DNA of 64,000 bases from Verrucomicrobiaceae bacterium UBA1938 (GCA_002336895.1 DDFC01000043.1:1-64000); one strand, 5' to 3'. Shown: positions 34,581-43,020, counted from the first letter of the stretch. The notes: generated by a model not told the origin, from the sequence alone. Made by a program: numbers and translations.

Positions 34581-35150
34581 ATGACACACGACACCACCCC
34601 TGAAATCGTCCAAGTCGGCACACTGCTTGACTTTGAACTTGCTGAGCTGCTCGGCGAGAAGCCCGGCCAGTTCCTTTGTCTCCATCTTAATGACCAGCAC
34701 GTCAAAGGCGTCGGCACTCCGCCCGACTCGATTGAGAACCGCGTCGAGATGGCAACCGATGTCAAGATCCTGAACGAATCAGACGAGCAGTGGAAACAGT
34801 TCGTCACGAGCTGGTGTGTGGAGCTTTCCGCACAATTCAAAGTCCCGGCTAAAGACATCCTCAGCCTCAAATGGCGGCCCAAGGCCAGCTTTAAAATCCA
34901 GCGCGTTGTGGCGGGCCGATCCCAATATCTGCACGCCGCCGTGCAGCTGCTGGAGAAGTTCGAGTCTCAGATATCAGAATACGACATTTTGTATTGGAAG
35001 AGGATGGCTGGACCATGCACGCCTTATTACCAAGCCAGAATTTGGGACATATCGCGCCGCCGCATTTGTGCCAGCTCCACCACCTCCCAGGCCGAGGCAC
35101 TTGCCCTCTGCTTCCGCGACTTTCTCACGCATCTCAAGCAGCAGGCCTGA
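34581..35150 (+). CDS. Early phage protein of unknown function
   Basis: 189 residues from MTHDTTPEIVQVGTLLDFEL. Mixed alpha/beta, with an aromatic-rich part near the C-terminus (EYDILYWKRMAGPCTPYYQA). No family recognised. It lies 25 bases before the transposase gene. Confidence 0.5.
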   Translation: MTHDTTPEIVQVGTLLDFELAELLGEKPGQFLCLHLNDQHVKGVGTPPDSIENRVEMATDVKILNESDEQWKQFVTSWCVELSAQFKVPAKDILSLKWRPKASFKIQRVVAGRSQYLHAAVQLLEKFESQISEYDILYWKRMAGPCTPYYQARIWDISRRRICASSTTSQAEALALCFRDFLTHLKQQA

Positions 35151-35175
35151 TCCCACCTTCACCCTTTCCACCACC

Positions 35176-37326
35176 ATGGACCGCGACGACTCAGCCCCCG
35201 CACTCACGCACAGCGAAACGATCACCACCGCGCACGGTGCGGTGGATCTCTCGCAGCTGACCGAGCGCGGGCGCAAAGACCTGGAGGCCAAGAAATGGGC
35301 CTGCCTCAACATCCAGGCGCGCATGGAAGACGGGTCCAAAAAGCGCCCGGCATGCGATGCCATCGCACGCGAGCTGGAGACAGAATTTCACCTGGAGCTG
35401 AGCGGCGAGCGCCTTCGCAAACTCTATGATAAATGGGAGAAGGAAGGAGACAGCGCCCTCGTCTCCGGCCTGCTCAAAGGCCGCTCCCAGGCGCGCAAGA
35501 TCCCGGGCCGCGTGATCCAGCAGTACTGGAGCCTCTTTCTCAACATGAAGGACAAGGCCAGCAAGGACCAGGCTTGGCGCGAGCTGATCGACATGCTCGC
35601 CGCTGGCAAGACCCTGCATGGCAATGTGACCTGGCAGCGCCTCTGGCTGGAGCTCCACCCCACCGCCGATCTGCCCGACCACTGCCCCTGGAACCACCAC
35701 AATCCGCCGCCCGGATGGGCCAAGACCACCTTTACCAGCCTGCCCGAGCCCGATGACGTGGTGCAGGCCCTGATGCTGCGCGGCATGGCCGGGGCCAAGG
35801 CCAAGCTGGCGCAGATGGCCGGCGTGCGCATCGACTGGAGCACGCTGCGCATCGGCGAGATGTACATGATCGATGACCATGATCCCGATCTCATGTGCAT
35901 CATCGGAGACCAGATCGTGAGACTGCGGCTCATCGTGCTGATCGAGGTGCGCACCCGCCGCGTGCTGGCCTACGTCGTGCGTCCGCGCACCACGGATGAC
36001 GATGGCACCATGCGCAGCATCACCCGCCGCGATGTGCAGCACCTGCTGGCAGGCTGGCTGTGGAAGTTTGGCCTGCCACGCGACTACGACTGCACCCTGT
36101 ACATGGAAAACGCCGCCGCTACCACGGGCGCGGATTACAATGAGATCCTCCTGCGCGTCACAGGCGGGCGTCTCAGCACCCACAAGACCGCGCTTTACGA
36201 CCACATCGTGCGCCAGTATCGCGAACACGGCGGCACCCCCACCGGCAAGCCTCAAATTGAGAGCAAGTTCAGAACTTTTGAAACCTTCCTTTCGCAAAGC
36301 CGGGGCTGGACGGGCCGCAACTACCTGAACAAGCCGCAGGAGCTCGACGACCGCCGCCTTGAAACGAAGAAGCTGATCAACCGCATGCAGGCCCTGCCCG
36401 CCCACGCGCAGCAGCAGCTGGCGCAGGAGATCAAAGACGGCGTCAAGCGCCTGCCCTTCATGAACCTCTGGGAGGCACACCAGAAGATCGGCGAGGCCTT
36501 TGCCCTCATGGACACCCGCACGTGGCATGAGATGGAAGGCTTCCTCCGCATTCGCGAATTTCGCACCGCGCCAGACAGCGTGCTCTACTACCCGCTGAAC
36601 CCCGAGCTCATCCCGCTGCAGAATGCCGATGCACGCCAGACCATCGCCGACTTTCTCGACAGTCCGCCCAACTGGCAAAGCCGACTGCTGAGCTGGGGAC
36701 GCGAGCGCAGCGAGAGCAGCGCCGAATGCTGGCACCGCCTGGCCGCGCAGGTGCCGTGGGTCAAGATCAGCGAAAACGCCATGTACGAGCTGCTGCTGGA
36801 TCACAAGCCCACGACCTGGAACGGCACCGGAAGCGTGCGCGTGGAGATCTGCGGCCGCATGGTGGAGTTTCGCCCCGCGCCCGGCACTCTCCCGCTGCAG
36901 ATCCCCGTGGGCAGCAAGGTGCTGGCCCGCTTCAATGAAGACGCCCCGGAGCTCGCCATCATCCAGGATCACGCCGGCCGCGTGCTCGGCTCTCTGCTGC
37001 GCAGTGATCGCACGCACTACCACGACCTCGCAGGCCGCCGCGAGCAGGCCGAGTTCAAAGCCGTCACACTCGCGCACGCGCTGCGCGAAGTGAAGATCTA
37101 CGACAGCCTCAACCCCGCGAGCATCCGCGAGATCGAGGACCGCGAAAACCTCGCCGCCTTCATGAGCGCCTTTGAAGGCGACCACGCCGCCGCCTTGCCC
37201 GCCGCCACCATCACCAATCCCGAAAGCGATGCCCTCGCCACCGCCGCAGCCAAGGCCGAAACCCGCAAACGCAAAGCCCCCAAGCCCCTCACCGCCGCCG
37301 AGGAATACCTCAGCATGAAGCCGTGA
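35176..37326 (+). CDS. MuA-like DDE transposase
   Basis: 716 residues from MDRDDSAPALTHSETI. N-terminal DNA-binding helices (about 45-130), then an RNase H-like core: MYMIDDHD (Asp233), CTLYMENAA (Glu311 where Mu has Asp336) and KPQIESKF (Glu362), spaced 78 and 51 residues apart. A beta-barrel-type part (about 550-620) and a basic tail with RKRKAPKPL follow. It cuts and joins the prophage ends. Followed by the MuB-like gene. Confidence 0.9.
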   Translation: MDRDDSAPALTHSETITTAHGAVDLSQLTERGRKDLEAKKWACLNIQARMEDGSKKRPACDAIARELETEFHLELSGERLRKLYDKWEKEGDSALVSGLLKGRSQARKIPGRVIQQYWSLFLNMKDKASKDQAWRELIDMLAAGKTLHGNVTWQRLWLELHPTADLPDHCPWNHHNPPPGWAKTTFTSLPEPDDVVQALMLRGMAGAKAKLAQMAGVRIDWSTLRIGEMYMIDDHDPDLMCIIGDQIVRLRLIVLIEVRTRRVLAYVVRPRTTDDDGTMRSITRRDVQHLLAGWLWKFGLPRDYDCTLYMENAAATTGADYNEILLRVTGGRLSTHKTALYDHIVRQYREHGGTPTGKPQIESKFRTFETFLSQSRGWTGRNYLNKPQELDDRRLETKKLINRMQALPAHAQQQLAQEIKDGVKRLPFMNLWEAHQKIGEAFALMDTRTWHEMEGFLRIREFRTAPDSVLYYPLNPELIPLQNADARQTIADFLDSPPNWQSRLLSWGRERSESSAECWHRLAAQVPWVKISENAMYELLLDHKPTTWNGTGSVRVEICGRMVEFRPAPGTLPLQIPVGSKVLARFNEDAPELAIIQDHAGRVLGSLLRSDRTHYHDLAGRREQAEFKAVTLAHALREVKIYDSLNPASIREIEDRENLAAFMSAFEGDHAAALPAATITNPESDALATAAAKAETRKRKAPKPLTAAEEYLSMKP

Positions 37327-37366
37327 TTTTCAACCCCCCAGCAACCAACACACCACCCCGCACACC

Positions 37367-38515
37367 ATGCCCCACTCACACCATACCCACCCGGAGGCCG
37401 CAGAGCGCACGCCAGCGCCCGTGCTCCCTCGCCTCATCAAGACCACCGGCAAGCACTGGCAGAGCTACCCCGAAAACTGGAAAGCCTCCATCATCCGCAT
37501 CGCCGAGATGCAGGTGAAGCTGCAGGACGAACGCCGCAACGGCCTCGACTGGACCGATGCGCAGTTCACCCGGGATCACGACACCATCGCCAAGGTCTGG
37601 CCTGCTCTGCGCACCGGCAGCTACGCCGTGCCATCCAGCGCCACCACCATGACCAAGTGGAATGCCGCCCTGGCCGCACTCGAAGCCGCTGCCAAGGCCA
37701 ATCTCCGCCGCGTCTCCTCCGATGCCCTCACCCAGCGCCCGCTCGGTCACTACATCGTGCGCAAAGACTGCGAAGCCATCCAGAGTGCCATTCAGCGCGC
37801 CCAAAAACGCGCCTCATCCCTCAACCCTGACCGCGTCGTCGCCTACGTGGCCGAGACTGGCTGCGGCAAGACGGCCATGATCCAGCACCTGCGTGAAAAA
37901 GGCCTCATCGACTGGTCCATTGAAAGCGCCCCCTCCAGTTACAAGTCCTTCATGCTCGCCCTCGCCGACATGTGGGGGCTCCCCATCGAAGGCAAGATCA
38001 CCATCGACGACCTCAAGGCCCGCATCCTCAGCCACGCCAAGACCCTCCCCGGCGTCTTCGCGCTCGATGAGATCGACACCCTCGACCGCCGCAGCCTCGT
38101 CCTCGTCAAACAGCTGCTCAATGAGTCCACGCTCGTCGTCTGCCTTTTCATGACGCCCGAGACCTACCATGGCCTGCAGCACATCGCCGTGCGTCAGGAC
38201 AAGCAGGGCTCCCAGCTCAAGCAGATCCTGCGCCGCTTCGAAGCCCTCATCCCCGCCAGCCCCATCACCCCTGAAGAGGTCGCGCAGTTCTCCCCCGAGA
38301 TCTACACCGCAGCCACCCGCGACCAGCTCAAGCTCCTCGCCCACGAAGCCAACGCCATGGGTGGCATCGACGCCATCAAACGCATCGCCTCCAACCTCAC
38401 CGACCTCCAGCATCCCGCCCGCACCCCCATCCCCGAAGACACCTTCACCAGAGCCCTCCGCCTCTACCGCCTCGCCGTCCCCACCCCCACCACCAACCAC
38501 AGGAGGGCTGCGTAA
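37367..38515 (+). CDS. MuB-like AAA+ ATPase, target-DNA activator
   Basis: 382 residues. Walker A AETGCGKTA at about 162-170, Walker B FALDEID at about 231-237, sensor-type stretch VVCLFMTPETYHG. The N-terminal 110 residues include a likely HTH. In Mu, B coats target DNA and stimulates MuA; the same is likely here. The gene ends in AGGAGGGCTGCGTAA, giving a C-terminal RRAA. Confidence 0.88.
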   Translation: MPHSHHTHPEAAERTPAPVLPRLIKTTGKHWQSYPENWKASIIRIAEMQVKLQDERRNGLDWTDAQFTRDHDTIAKVWPALRTGSYAVPSSATTMTKWNAALAALEAAAKANLRRVSSDALTQRPLGHYIVRKDCEAIQSAIQRAQKRASSLNPDRVVAYVAETGCGKTAMIQHLREKGLIDWSIESAPSSYKSFMLALADMWGLPIEGKITIDDLKARILSHAKTLPGVFALDEIDTLDRRSLVLVKQLLNESTLVVCLFMTPETYHGLQHIAVRQDKQGSQLKQILRRFEALIPASPITPEEVAQFSPEIYTAATRDQLKLLAHEANAMGGIDAIKRIASNLTDLQHPARTPIPEDTFTRALRLYRLAVPTPTTNHRRAA

Positions 38516-38518
38516 GCC

Positions 38519-38980
38519 ATGCAAGACATCTACTACATCGAGCAGCCGATCACCGTGCATGAGCGCATCCGCAGCATGGCTGCTGATCTTATGCTGCAGT
38601 GCATGAGAAGCCTCGAATTCCTCTCGCGATGGGAGATCTTCGACACGCTGCGCTGGTGGGCAGAAGACCAGCTCCAGACCCTTTTCGCCATCTGGTGGCA
38701 GGACACACCCGATTCGCTGCAAATGGCTGCAAACGGCGAAATTCCACTGCATGCCATCAGCCCTTGGGAACGTTCCCAGATTCTTGACTTCGACGACATC
38801 GAATGCTGCTGCATCGACTGCCACACGTTGTCCATGGTCAGGGAGGCTGAAAACGATCTCTGCCCTTATTGCGAAGGCAGCCTCTTCCTCGGTGAAGACT
38901 GGAGCCACATTCCAGTGCGCCGCTACTGGACCCCCGAACCATCCAAGCCCCTGCTTCTCACCGAAAGGAGGGCTGCGTAA
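38519..38980 (+). CDS. Zinc-ribbon early protein
   Basis: 153 residues, Trp-rich N-terminal half and a C-terminal metal site CCCIDCHT then LCPYC (about 109-133). Ends RRAA from the same AGGAGGGCTGCGTAA sequence as the MuB-like gene. No family recognised. Confidence 0.55.
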   Translation: MQDIYYIEQPITVHERIRSMAADLMLQCMRSLEFLSRWEIFDTLRWWAEDQLQTLFAIWWQDTPDSLQMAANGEIPLHAISPWERSQILDFDDIECCCIDCHTLSMVREAENDLCPYCEGSLFLGEDWSHIPVRRYWTPEPSKPLLLTERRAA

Positions 38981-38984
38981 GACT

Positions 38985-39404
38985 ATGAGCACCTATCACC
39001 CTCTACTCGACGGCCCCGCTGAGCCTATCGGCCTTGCCATGGATGACACTGGCACTCTGTCCACCTGCGGAGATCCCATCGTCGATGCCGTCATCAACAA
39101 GGTGCGCCAGACCTGCCCAGACGCAGACGTGACAGATGTCGTCACACGCAAGCTGCAATCCCGCTCGCTCGCTGGCCTGGCCAAATATAACACCCCTCTG
39201 ACGCGCACCGATCTCAATGACATGGAATGGCTCCAGCATGCCCAAGAAGAAGCGCTGGACCTGGCCAATTATTTGGAGGTGATCATCCAAAAATACCCGG
39301 ACATGCCAGCGTATGGCGAGATGCAAATCAGAGCCTTGAGCGTCGCATGCGGTCTTCAGCTGGCGATCAGCGCACTCCTCAAAGAGCAAAGGAGGGCCGC
39401 GTGA
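38985..39404 (+). CDS. Early phage protein of unknown function
   Basis: 139 residues from MSTYHPLLDGPAEPIGLAMD, helical C-terminal half. Ends EQRRAA with the AGGAGGGCCGCGTGA variant, whose TGA overlaps the next ATG. The layout resembles small phage proteins linked to DNA metabolism, but no family is clear. Confidence 0.5.
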   Translation: MSTYHPLLDGPAEPIGLAMDDTGTLSTCGDPIVDAVINKVRQTCPDADVTDVVTRKLQSRSLAGLAKYNTPLTRTDLNDMEWLQHAQEEALDLANYLEVIIQKYPDMPAYGEMQIRALSVACGLQLAISALLKEQRRAA

Positions 39405-39787
39405 TGAAAGCCCGAGCCTATAAGGTCAAGCCCATGCCATTCCTCGAATGGCTGACAGCTTTTCATCAGCAGGCCAACAGCCTCCCCATGCCGCAGCACC
39501 GCGACTGCTCAGACGATGATCTGCTGCCCACCATCACCCGCGCCAGCGATCCCCGCCCCGGTGATCGTTTTCTCGGTCTCGATAACGCCACGGTGATTGA
39601 GGTTAAAAGCGTTTTCCCCATGGAAGAAGCCGGCCTCGGCCCCGGCCACGATCGCTGCGTCGAATACACCGACACCCGCCACGGCGAACACCTCTTCAAT
39701 CTCTTCATCTGGAAGTTCCAGGAGCTTGCAAAAATCGCCATCCAAGCAGGCCACACTTTTCACCCAGTGGAGGATGATGAGGAATGA
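39404..39787 (+). CDS. Early phage protein of unknown function
   Basis: 127 residues from MKARAYKVKPMPFLEWLTAF, acidic C-terminus HPVEDDEE. The start overlaps the previous TGA by one base with AGGAGGG 11-14 bases upstream, and the stop overlaps the methylase start. No family recognised. Confidence 0.5.
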   Translation: MKARAYKVKPMPFLEWLTAFHQQANSLPMPQHRDCSDDDLLPTITRASDPRPGDRFLGLDNATVIEVKSVFPMEEAGLGPGHDRCVEYTDTRHGEHLFNLFIWKFQELAKIAIQAGHTFHPVEDDEE

Positions 39788-40635
39788 CAACGGAGCTCTT
39801 CGACCCGTCCACCATCAAGCGCCCGCCCTTGCGCTGGTATGGTGGCAAGTTTCGCCTTGCTCCGTGGGTCATCTCCCACTTTCCAGAGCATGCAAACTAC
39901 GTCGAAGTGTTCGGCGGCGCCGCTGGTGTGCTGCTTCGCAAACAGCGCTCCAAAGTGGAGGTCTACAACGATCTTGACCAGCAAGTGGTCAACTTCTTCA
40001 GCATCCTCCGGGATCCGGCTTCTCGCGCCCGTCTGATATCGCTTGTCGATTTGACACCTTTCTCACGCGATGAGTTTGAGCTGAGCTATGAAGCCAGCGC
40101 GGATCCAGTCGAAGCCGCCCGCCGTTTTTGCGTCCGCTGTTTCATGGGGCACGGCACTTGCAGCATCGACCCCGCAGACTCCAACGGCTTCCGCAGCTGC
40201 GACGTGCGCGCCGGTAAAAGCTACGCCCGCGAATGGTCCGGCGTGCCCGCCGCGATCTCTGCCGCAGCAGACCGCCTTCAAGGTGTCACTATTGAGAACC
40301 TCGATTTTCGCAGGCTCATACCCAAATTCGATTCTCCAGAGACGCTCTTTTACATCGACCCGCCTTATCTGATGGGCACGCGGGCCTCAGGCGGAAAAGG
40401 CTACGTGCATGAAATGGACGCTGAAGCCCACCGCCAGCTTTCCTGGCTTCTCAACAAAGCTCAGGCACGCGTCTGCATCAGCCATTACCCCCACCCATTT
40501 TACGACGAGCTGTATCCCTCCGATCGCTGGAACAAAACCAGCAAAGCCACCACCGCCAATGGCCAGCGCGGAGCCGTCCCGCGCACCGAATGCCTTTGGA
40601 TGAACTACAACCCACCCGCCCCCTCCGCCCAATGA
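39784..40635 (+). CDS. DNA adenine methyltransferase, D12 class (Dam-like)
   Basis: 283 residues. Motifs in family order: RWYGGKFRLAPWV (about 17-29, motif X), EVFGGAAGVL (about 41-50, motif I), IDPPY (about 191-195, motif IV). N6-adenine methylation of phage DNA probably evades restriction, as Mom does chemically in Mu. Coupled to Gam by ATGA overlap. Confidence 0.92.
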   Translation: MTTELFDPSTIKRPPLRWYGGKFRLAPWVISHFPEHANYVEVFGGAAGVLLRKQRSKVEVYNDLDQQVVNFFSILRDPASRARLISLVDLTPFSRDEFELSYEASADPVEAARRFCVRCFMGHGTCSIDPADSNGFRSCDVRAGKSYAREWSGVPAAISAAADRLQGVTIENLDFRRLIPKFDSPETLFYIDPPYLMGTRASGGKGYVHEMDAEAHRQLSWLLNKAQARVCISHYPHPFYDELYPSDRWNKTSKATTANGQRGAVPRTECLWMNYNPPAPSAQ

Positions 40636-41264
40636 CACCCACCACCCCAACTCCCCGCGAACGAGCCATCCACCTCCTCGCCGACTACGCCACCGCGCAG
40701 GCCGATCTCAAAGCCGCCACCGCCCCTTATGAGGCCGAGGCCACCCGCATCAAAGCCGCCATCTCCAAGGCCACCGCCGCCGAAAAAGCCCGCATCAAAG
40801 AGCTTGAAGAAGCTCTCGAAAAGCTCGCCCTCGAACACGGCCCCGAAGTCTTCGGCCCCGACCGCCGCACCCTCATCGAAAACGGCTACAAGCTCCAGCT
40901 CACAAAGGTCGAAGAAATCGCCCTCGACCTCGACGAAACCGACCTCTGCCGCCTCATCCATCGCCAGCTCCGCCAGGTCGAACGCGACATCGAAACCGCC
41001 GAGGCCGCAGGCCAGCATGAAGAGGCCCAAAAGCTCGGCTTCCAGCGCATCGCCCTCAGCCAGCTCATCACCATCGAGACCCGCCTGAACCGCTCCTACA
41101 TCAAAGAAAACTTTGACGACAACGAAGCCTGGTTCTCGCACTTCGGCATCGCCCTGGAGCCCAAAGACAGCGCCAGCCTCAAACCCGCCCCAAAACCCCG
41201 CGAGCCCAAAGCCAAAAAAGCCCCTCAGGCCGTGCCATCTCAACCCGTCAAGGAGGCTGCGTGA
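40632..41264 (+). CDS. gam: Gam-like host-nuclease inhibitor
   Basis: 210 residues. N-terminal coiled-coil with TAAEKARIKELEEALEKLAL, then GPDRRTLIENGYKLQLTKVE and a later RSYIKENFDDNEAWFSHFGI, the Mu Gam outline. Gam binds DNA ends and protects them from exonucleases, in a Ku-like way. C-terminal basic tail is Lys/Pro/Ala-rich and ends KEAA. Start at 40632 overlaps the methylase stop. Confidence 0.85.
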   Translation: MTPTTPTPRERAIHLLADYATAQADLKAATAPYEAEATRIKAAISKATAAEKARIKELEEALEKLALEHGPEVFGPDRRTLIENGYKLQLTKVEEIALDLDETDLCRLIHRQLRQVERDIETAEAAGQHEEAQKLGFQRIALSQLITIETRLNRSYIKENFDDNEAWFSHFGIALEPKDSASLKPAPKPREPKAKKAPQAVPSQPVKEAA

Positions 41265-41280
41265 TCGTTTAGTGAAAATC

Positions 41281-41655
41281 GGTAGTGGGTCATTTTGAAA
41301 ATTTATGAGTGAAGACACGAAAAAAACAGACCTTGAAATGGCGAACGAACTGTTTGCTTTCCTTCAAGGGGAGATTCCCGAAGGATATAAAATTCCACGC
41401 GGGCACCAGCCAAAGCTCACGCCTGATCAGGCTTTCACAGTAATCTGGTATTTGGGCAATTTATACTGGCAAGTTCCCGACCATATCGACCGGTGCGATG
41501 TCTGCGGTGATCTCTTTGATAGGCATTGTGGTGGAGATGTCTTGGACTTCGGGCGGACTCCAATTTTCTTCTGCGATTCGTGCGTCAACACAGACGATTA
41601 CGCGAAAAAATCAAAGCGCGATCCTGATCGCGAAAAATCAAAATGACCCACTACC
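41281..41655 (+). mobile_element. Mini-transposon with 18-bp inverted repeats and cargo ORF
   Basis: GGTAGTGGGTCATTTTGA at 41281-41298 recurs as a perfect inverted copy at 41638-41655. The octamer TGAAAATC flanks the element as a direct repeat (41273-41280 and 41656-41663), a target-site duplication. The 375-bp insert is AT-rich and has one ORF but no transposase. An 8-bp duplication fits families such as IS1595, ISL3, IS66 or IS256; the family is not assigned. Confidence 0.88.
41305..41646 (+). CDS. Zinc-finger cargo protein of mini-transposon
   Basis: 113 residues, starting MSEDTKKTDLEMANELFAFL. A CDVC...FFCDSC pair of Cys doublets (about 74-100) and a nearby His-Cys form a zinc finger. 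A charged C-terminal tail (SKRDPDREKSK) follows. The stop codon lies inside the right inverted repeat, so the ORF belongs to the element. No ribosome site is evident. Function unknown. Confidence 0.6.
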   Translation: MSEDTKKTDLEMANELFAFLQGEIPEGYKIPRGHQPKLTPDQAFTVIWYLGNLYWQVPDHIDRCDVCGDLFDRHCGGDVLDFGRTPIFFCDSCVNTDDYAKKSKRDPDREKSK

Positions 41656-41679
41656 TGAAAATCATACCGTATTCCCCCC

Positions 41680-41877
41680 ATGCAGACCGAAACAATTAAC
41701 TGGATCACTGACGGCACCTTGCCCGACTCCGACCTCACCGTCCTCATCTGTGACCAGTTGGACGGCGAAGTCGATACAGGGTTTCATGATGGCGAGTGCT
41801 GGCGATGGTCTAACGCCGATCGCGTTGGCGGCCCAATCAAAGGCTGGGCTGATCTACCCCAAGGACCAAAACCATGA
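41680..41877 (+). CDS. DUF551-like small phage protein
   Basis: 65 residues. The order NWITDGTLPDSDLTVLIC, then GFHDGECWRW and KGWADLP is the DUF551 pattern of small phage proteins. Function of the family unknown. Overlaps the next start by ATGA. Confidence 0.65.
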   Translation: MQTETINWITDGTLPDSDLTVLICDQLDGEVDTGFHDGECWRWSNADRVGGPIKGWADLPQGPKP

Positions 41878-42086
41878 TCTTCTCCCCCTCCTCCCCGCGC
41901 AGCCCGAGATTCCACCAAAGCTCCAGATCTTTCGTTGATGTCGTCAATGAAAACAACAGAGCAGCCATTAAATGGCGGCACGTCATTTTCCAAAACAACC
42001 CTGTTCCTTTTCCTCCCTACTACCCCTTTCCTGACCTCGGTTGGATTGTGGCGATAAACGAGAACAATAGGGATACATTAGCATGA
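41874..42086 (+). CDS. Small phage ORF, doubtful
   Basis: 70 residues, starting MIFSPSSPRSPRFHQSSRSF, Pro/Asn-rich with VNENNR and INENNR repeats. The ATGA overlaps at both ends support translation, but the composition is unlike the neighbours. Could be a decayed or recombined gene. Confidence 0.4.
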   Translation: MIFSPSSPRSPRFHQSSRSFVDVVNENNRAAIKWRHVIFQNNPVPFPPYYPFPDLGWIVAINENNRDTLA

Positions 42087-42781
42087 GCCGCCCCTTCCAT
42101 CTCACCCCGCTGAAGCCCACGCAGATCAAGCAGCTCTGCACCCTCGCCGGCCAGGCCTTCAAAGCCGCCCAGCGCCGGGGCGACCCTCGCACCGAAGACG
42201 GCCTCGAAACCTACCGTAAAAACGGCCAGTTCGAAGCCGCCCAAATCCACAGCCTCAAAGACGCCCACCAGGGCCACTACCTCGCCCTGCGCGGCCACTG
42301 GTTCACCATCATCGGCAACCTCGAACAGGCCTTCTACGACCTCCTCGCCGCAGGCGACCAAAACGAGGCCCGCCGCCAGATGATGTACCGCTTTCAGGGC
42401 CAGCTCTCCCACCTCGCCGACGCCATCGCCGCCAAACGCCTCGCCGAGATCCAAACCGGGCTCCAGGCCCCGCCCCTGGAGCTCGACCAGGCCGCTGCCC
42501 AGGCCCTCGCCTACGCCGAATCCATCTCCAAGATCAGCCACAAAGCCCCCATTTGCGACCTCGACGCCCGGGGCCTGGAGCAGCTCGGCTTCACCATCAC
42601 CAGCCGCGCCAACGCCATGCTAGGCCGTGGAAACGCCCAAAACCGCAACAAAAAGCAGCGCCAGCCAGTCTCAAAAACCCCTCAACCCGCCCCTGAAGAA
42701 CCCCTTCAGCGCCGTTTCAGCCCCACCGGAGCCACGACAGCCCCGGTCATCCAGGATGCCCCACAAGCCCAAAGGGCCTGA
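42083..42781 (+). CDS. Last early phage protein, unknown function
   Basis: 232 residues, starting MSRPFHLTPLKPTQIKQLCT. Helical N-terminal 170 residues; basic, Pro/Gln-rich C-terminus. The stop lies at the inner inverted repeat of the right end. No family recognised; position next to the end resembles where Mu-like phages keep semi-essential early genes. Confidence 0.55.
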   Translation: MSRPFHLTPLKPTQIKQLCTLAGQAFKAAQRRGDPRTEDGLETYRKNGQFEAAQIHSLKDAHQGHYLALRGHWFTIIGNLEQAFYDLLAAGDQNEARRQMMYRFQGQLSHLADAIAAKRLAEIQTGLQAPPLELDQAAAQALAYAESISKISHKAPICDLDARGLEQLGFTITSRANAMLGRGNAQNRNKKQRQPVSKTPQPAPEEPLQRRFSPTGATTAPVIQDAPQAQRA

Positions 42782-42886
42782 AACCGGGTCATCCTGCCTG
42801 TAATCCCCCGTCCTACCCACCCAACCGGGCCATCCCATCCCGCCCAAATCCGCCCCATTCCGGGTCATTCCGGGTTGCAGCACGCA
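42781..42886 (-). repeat. Prophage right end with transposase-binding-type repeats
   Basis: Read inward on the minus strand the end starts TGCGTGCTGC. AATGACCCGG lies at 42860-42869 and GATGACCCGG at 42784-42793, the latter inside the 22-bp inverted match to the left end (42781-42802). The rest is G-rich on this strand and non-coding. TTGA follows at 42887-42890 as the second duplication copy. Confidence 0.75.
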
Positions 42887-43020
42887 TTGACCCAGGGCAG
42901 AGCACGGCGCATGGCGCTGATGGCGTCCATCTGCCGGGTGAGCTGCTTTTCCTCCGCGAGGAGGGCTTTCCTTGCTTCAAGCCACTCGGCCCGTGAGGCA
43001 GTCGTGTGTGTCGTTTTCAT
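42865..43020 (-). pseudogene. DUF899 gene, 5' part, split by prophage
   Basis: Reads MKTTHTTASRAEWLEARKAL, continuing to ALPWV, then crosses into the prophage (NACCNPE, stop). A second in-frame ATG at 43026 is an alternative start. The host part (42887-43020) is the conserved N-terminal helix of DUF899; it joins in frame with 3676-4304. The promoter of the whole ECF42 operon must lie to the right of this fragment. Confidence 0.92.

Larger units (their letters stand above)
4305..42886. mobile_element. Complete Mu-like transposable prophage, 38.6 kb
   Basis: It has TG...CA termini and a 4-bp target duplication inside a DUF899 gene. It carries MuA-like transposase, MuB-like ATPase, Gam, Mu-type small and large terminase, DUF935 portal and Mu I-like protease/scaffold. 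The layout is divergent: repressor at 29.0-29.7 kb, early genes rightward to the right end, late genes leftward to the left end. A tape measure, one tube-like protein and no sheath gene suggest a non-contractile tail. All morphogenesis genes look intact, so it may be inducible. Confidence 0.96.

Noticed and set aside
35191..37185. Long antisense reading frame of 664 codons opposite the transposase
   Set aside because: It mirrors the codon pattern of the MuA-like gene in GC-rich DNA and has no recognisable protein features.
4305..42886. 5-bp target duplication as in Mu
   Set aside because: Flanks CTTGA/TGTAAA and CACGCA/TTGAC share only TTGA, and only 4 bp restores the DUF899 frame.
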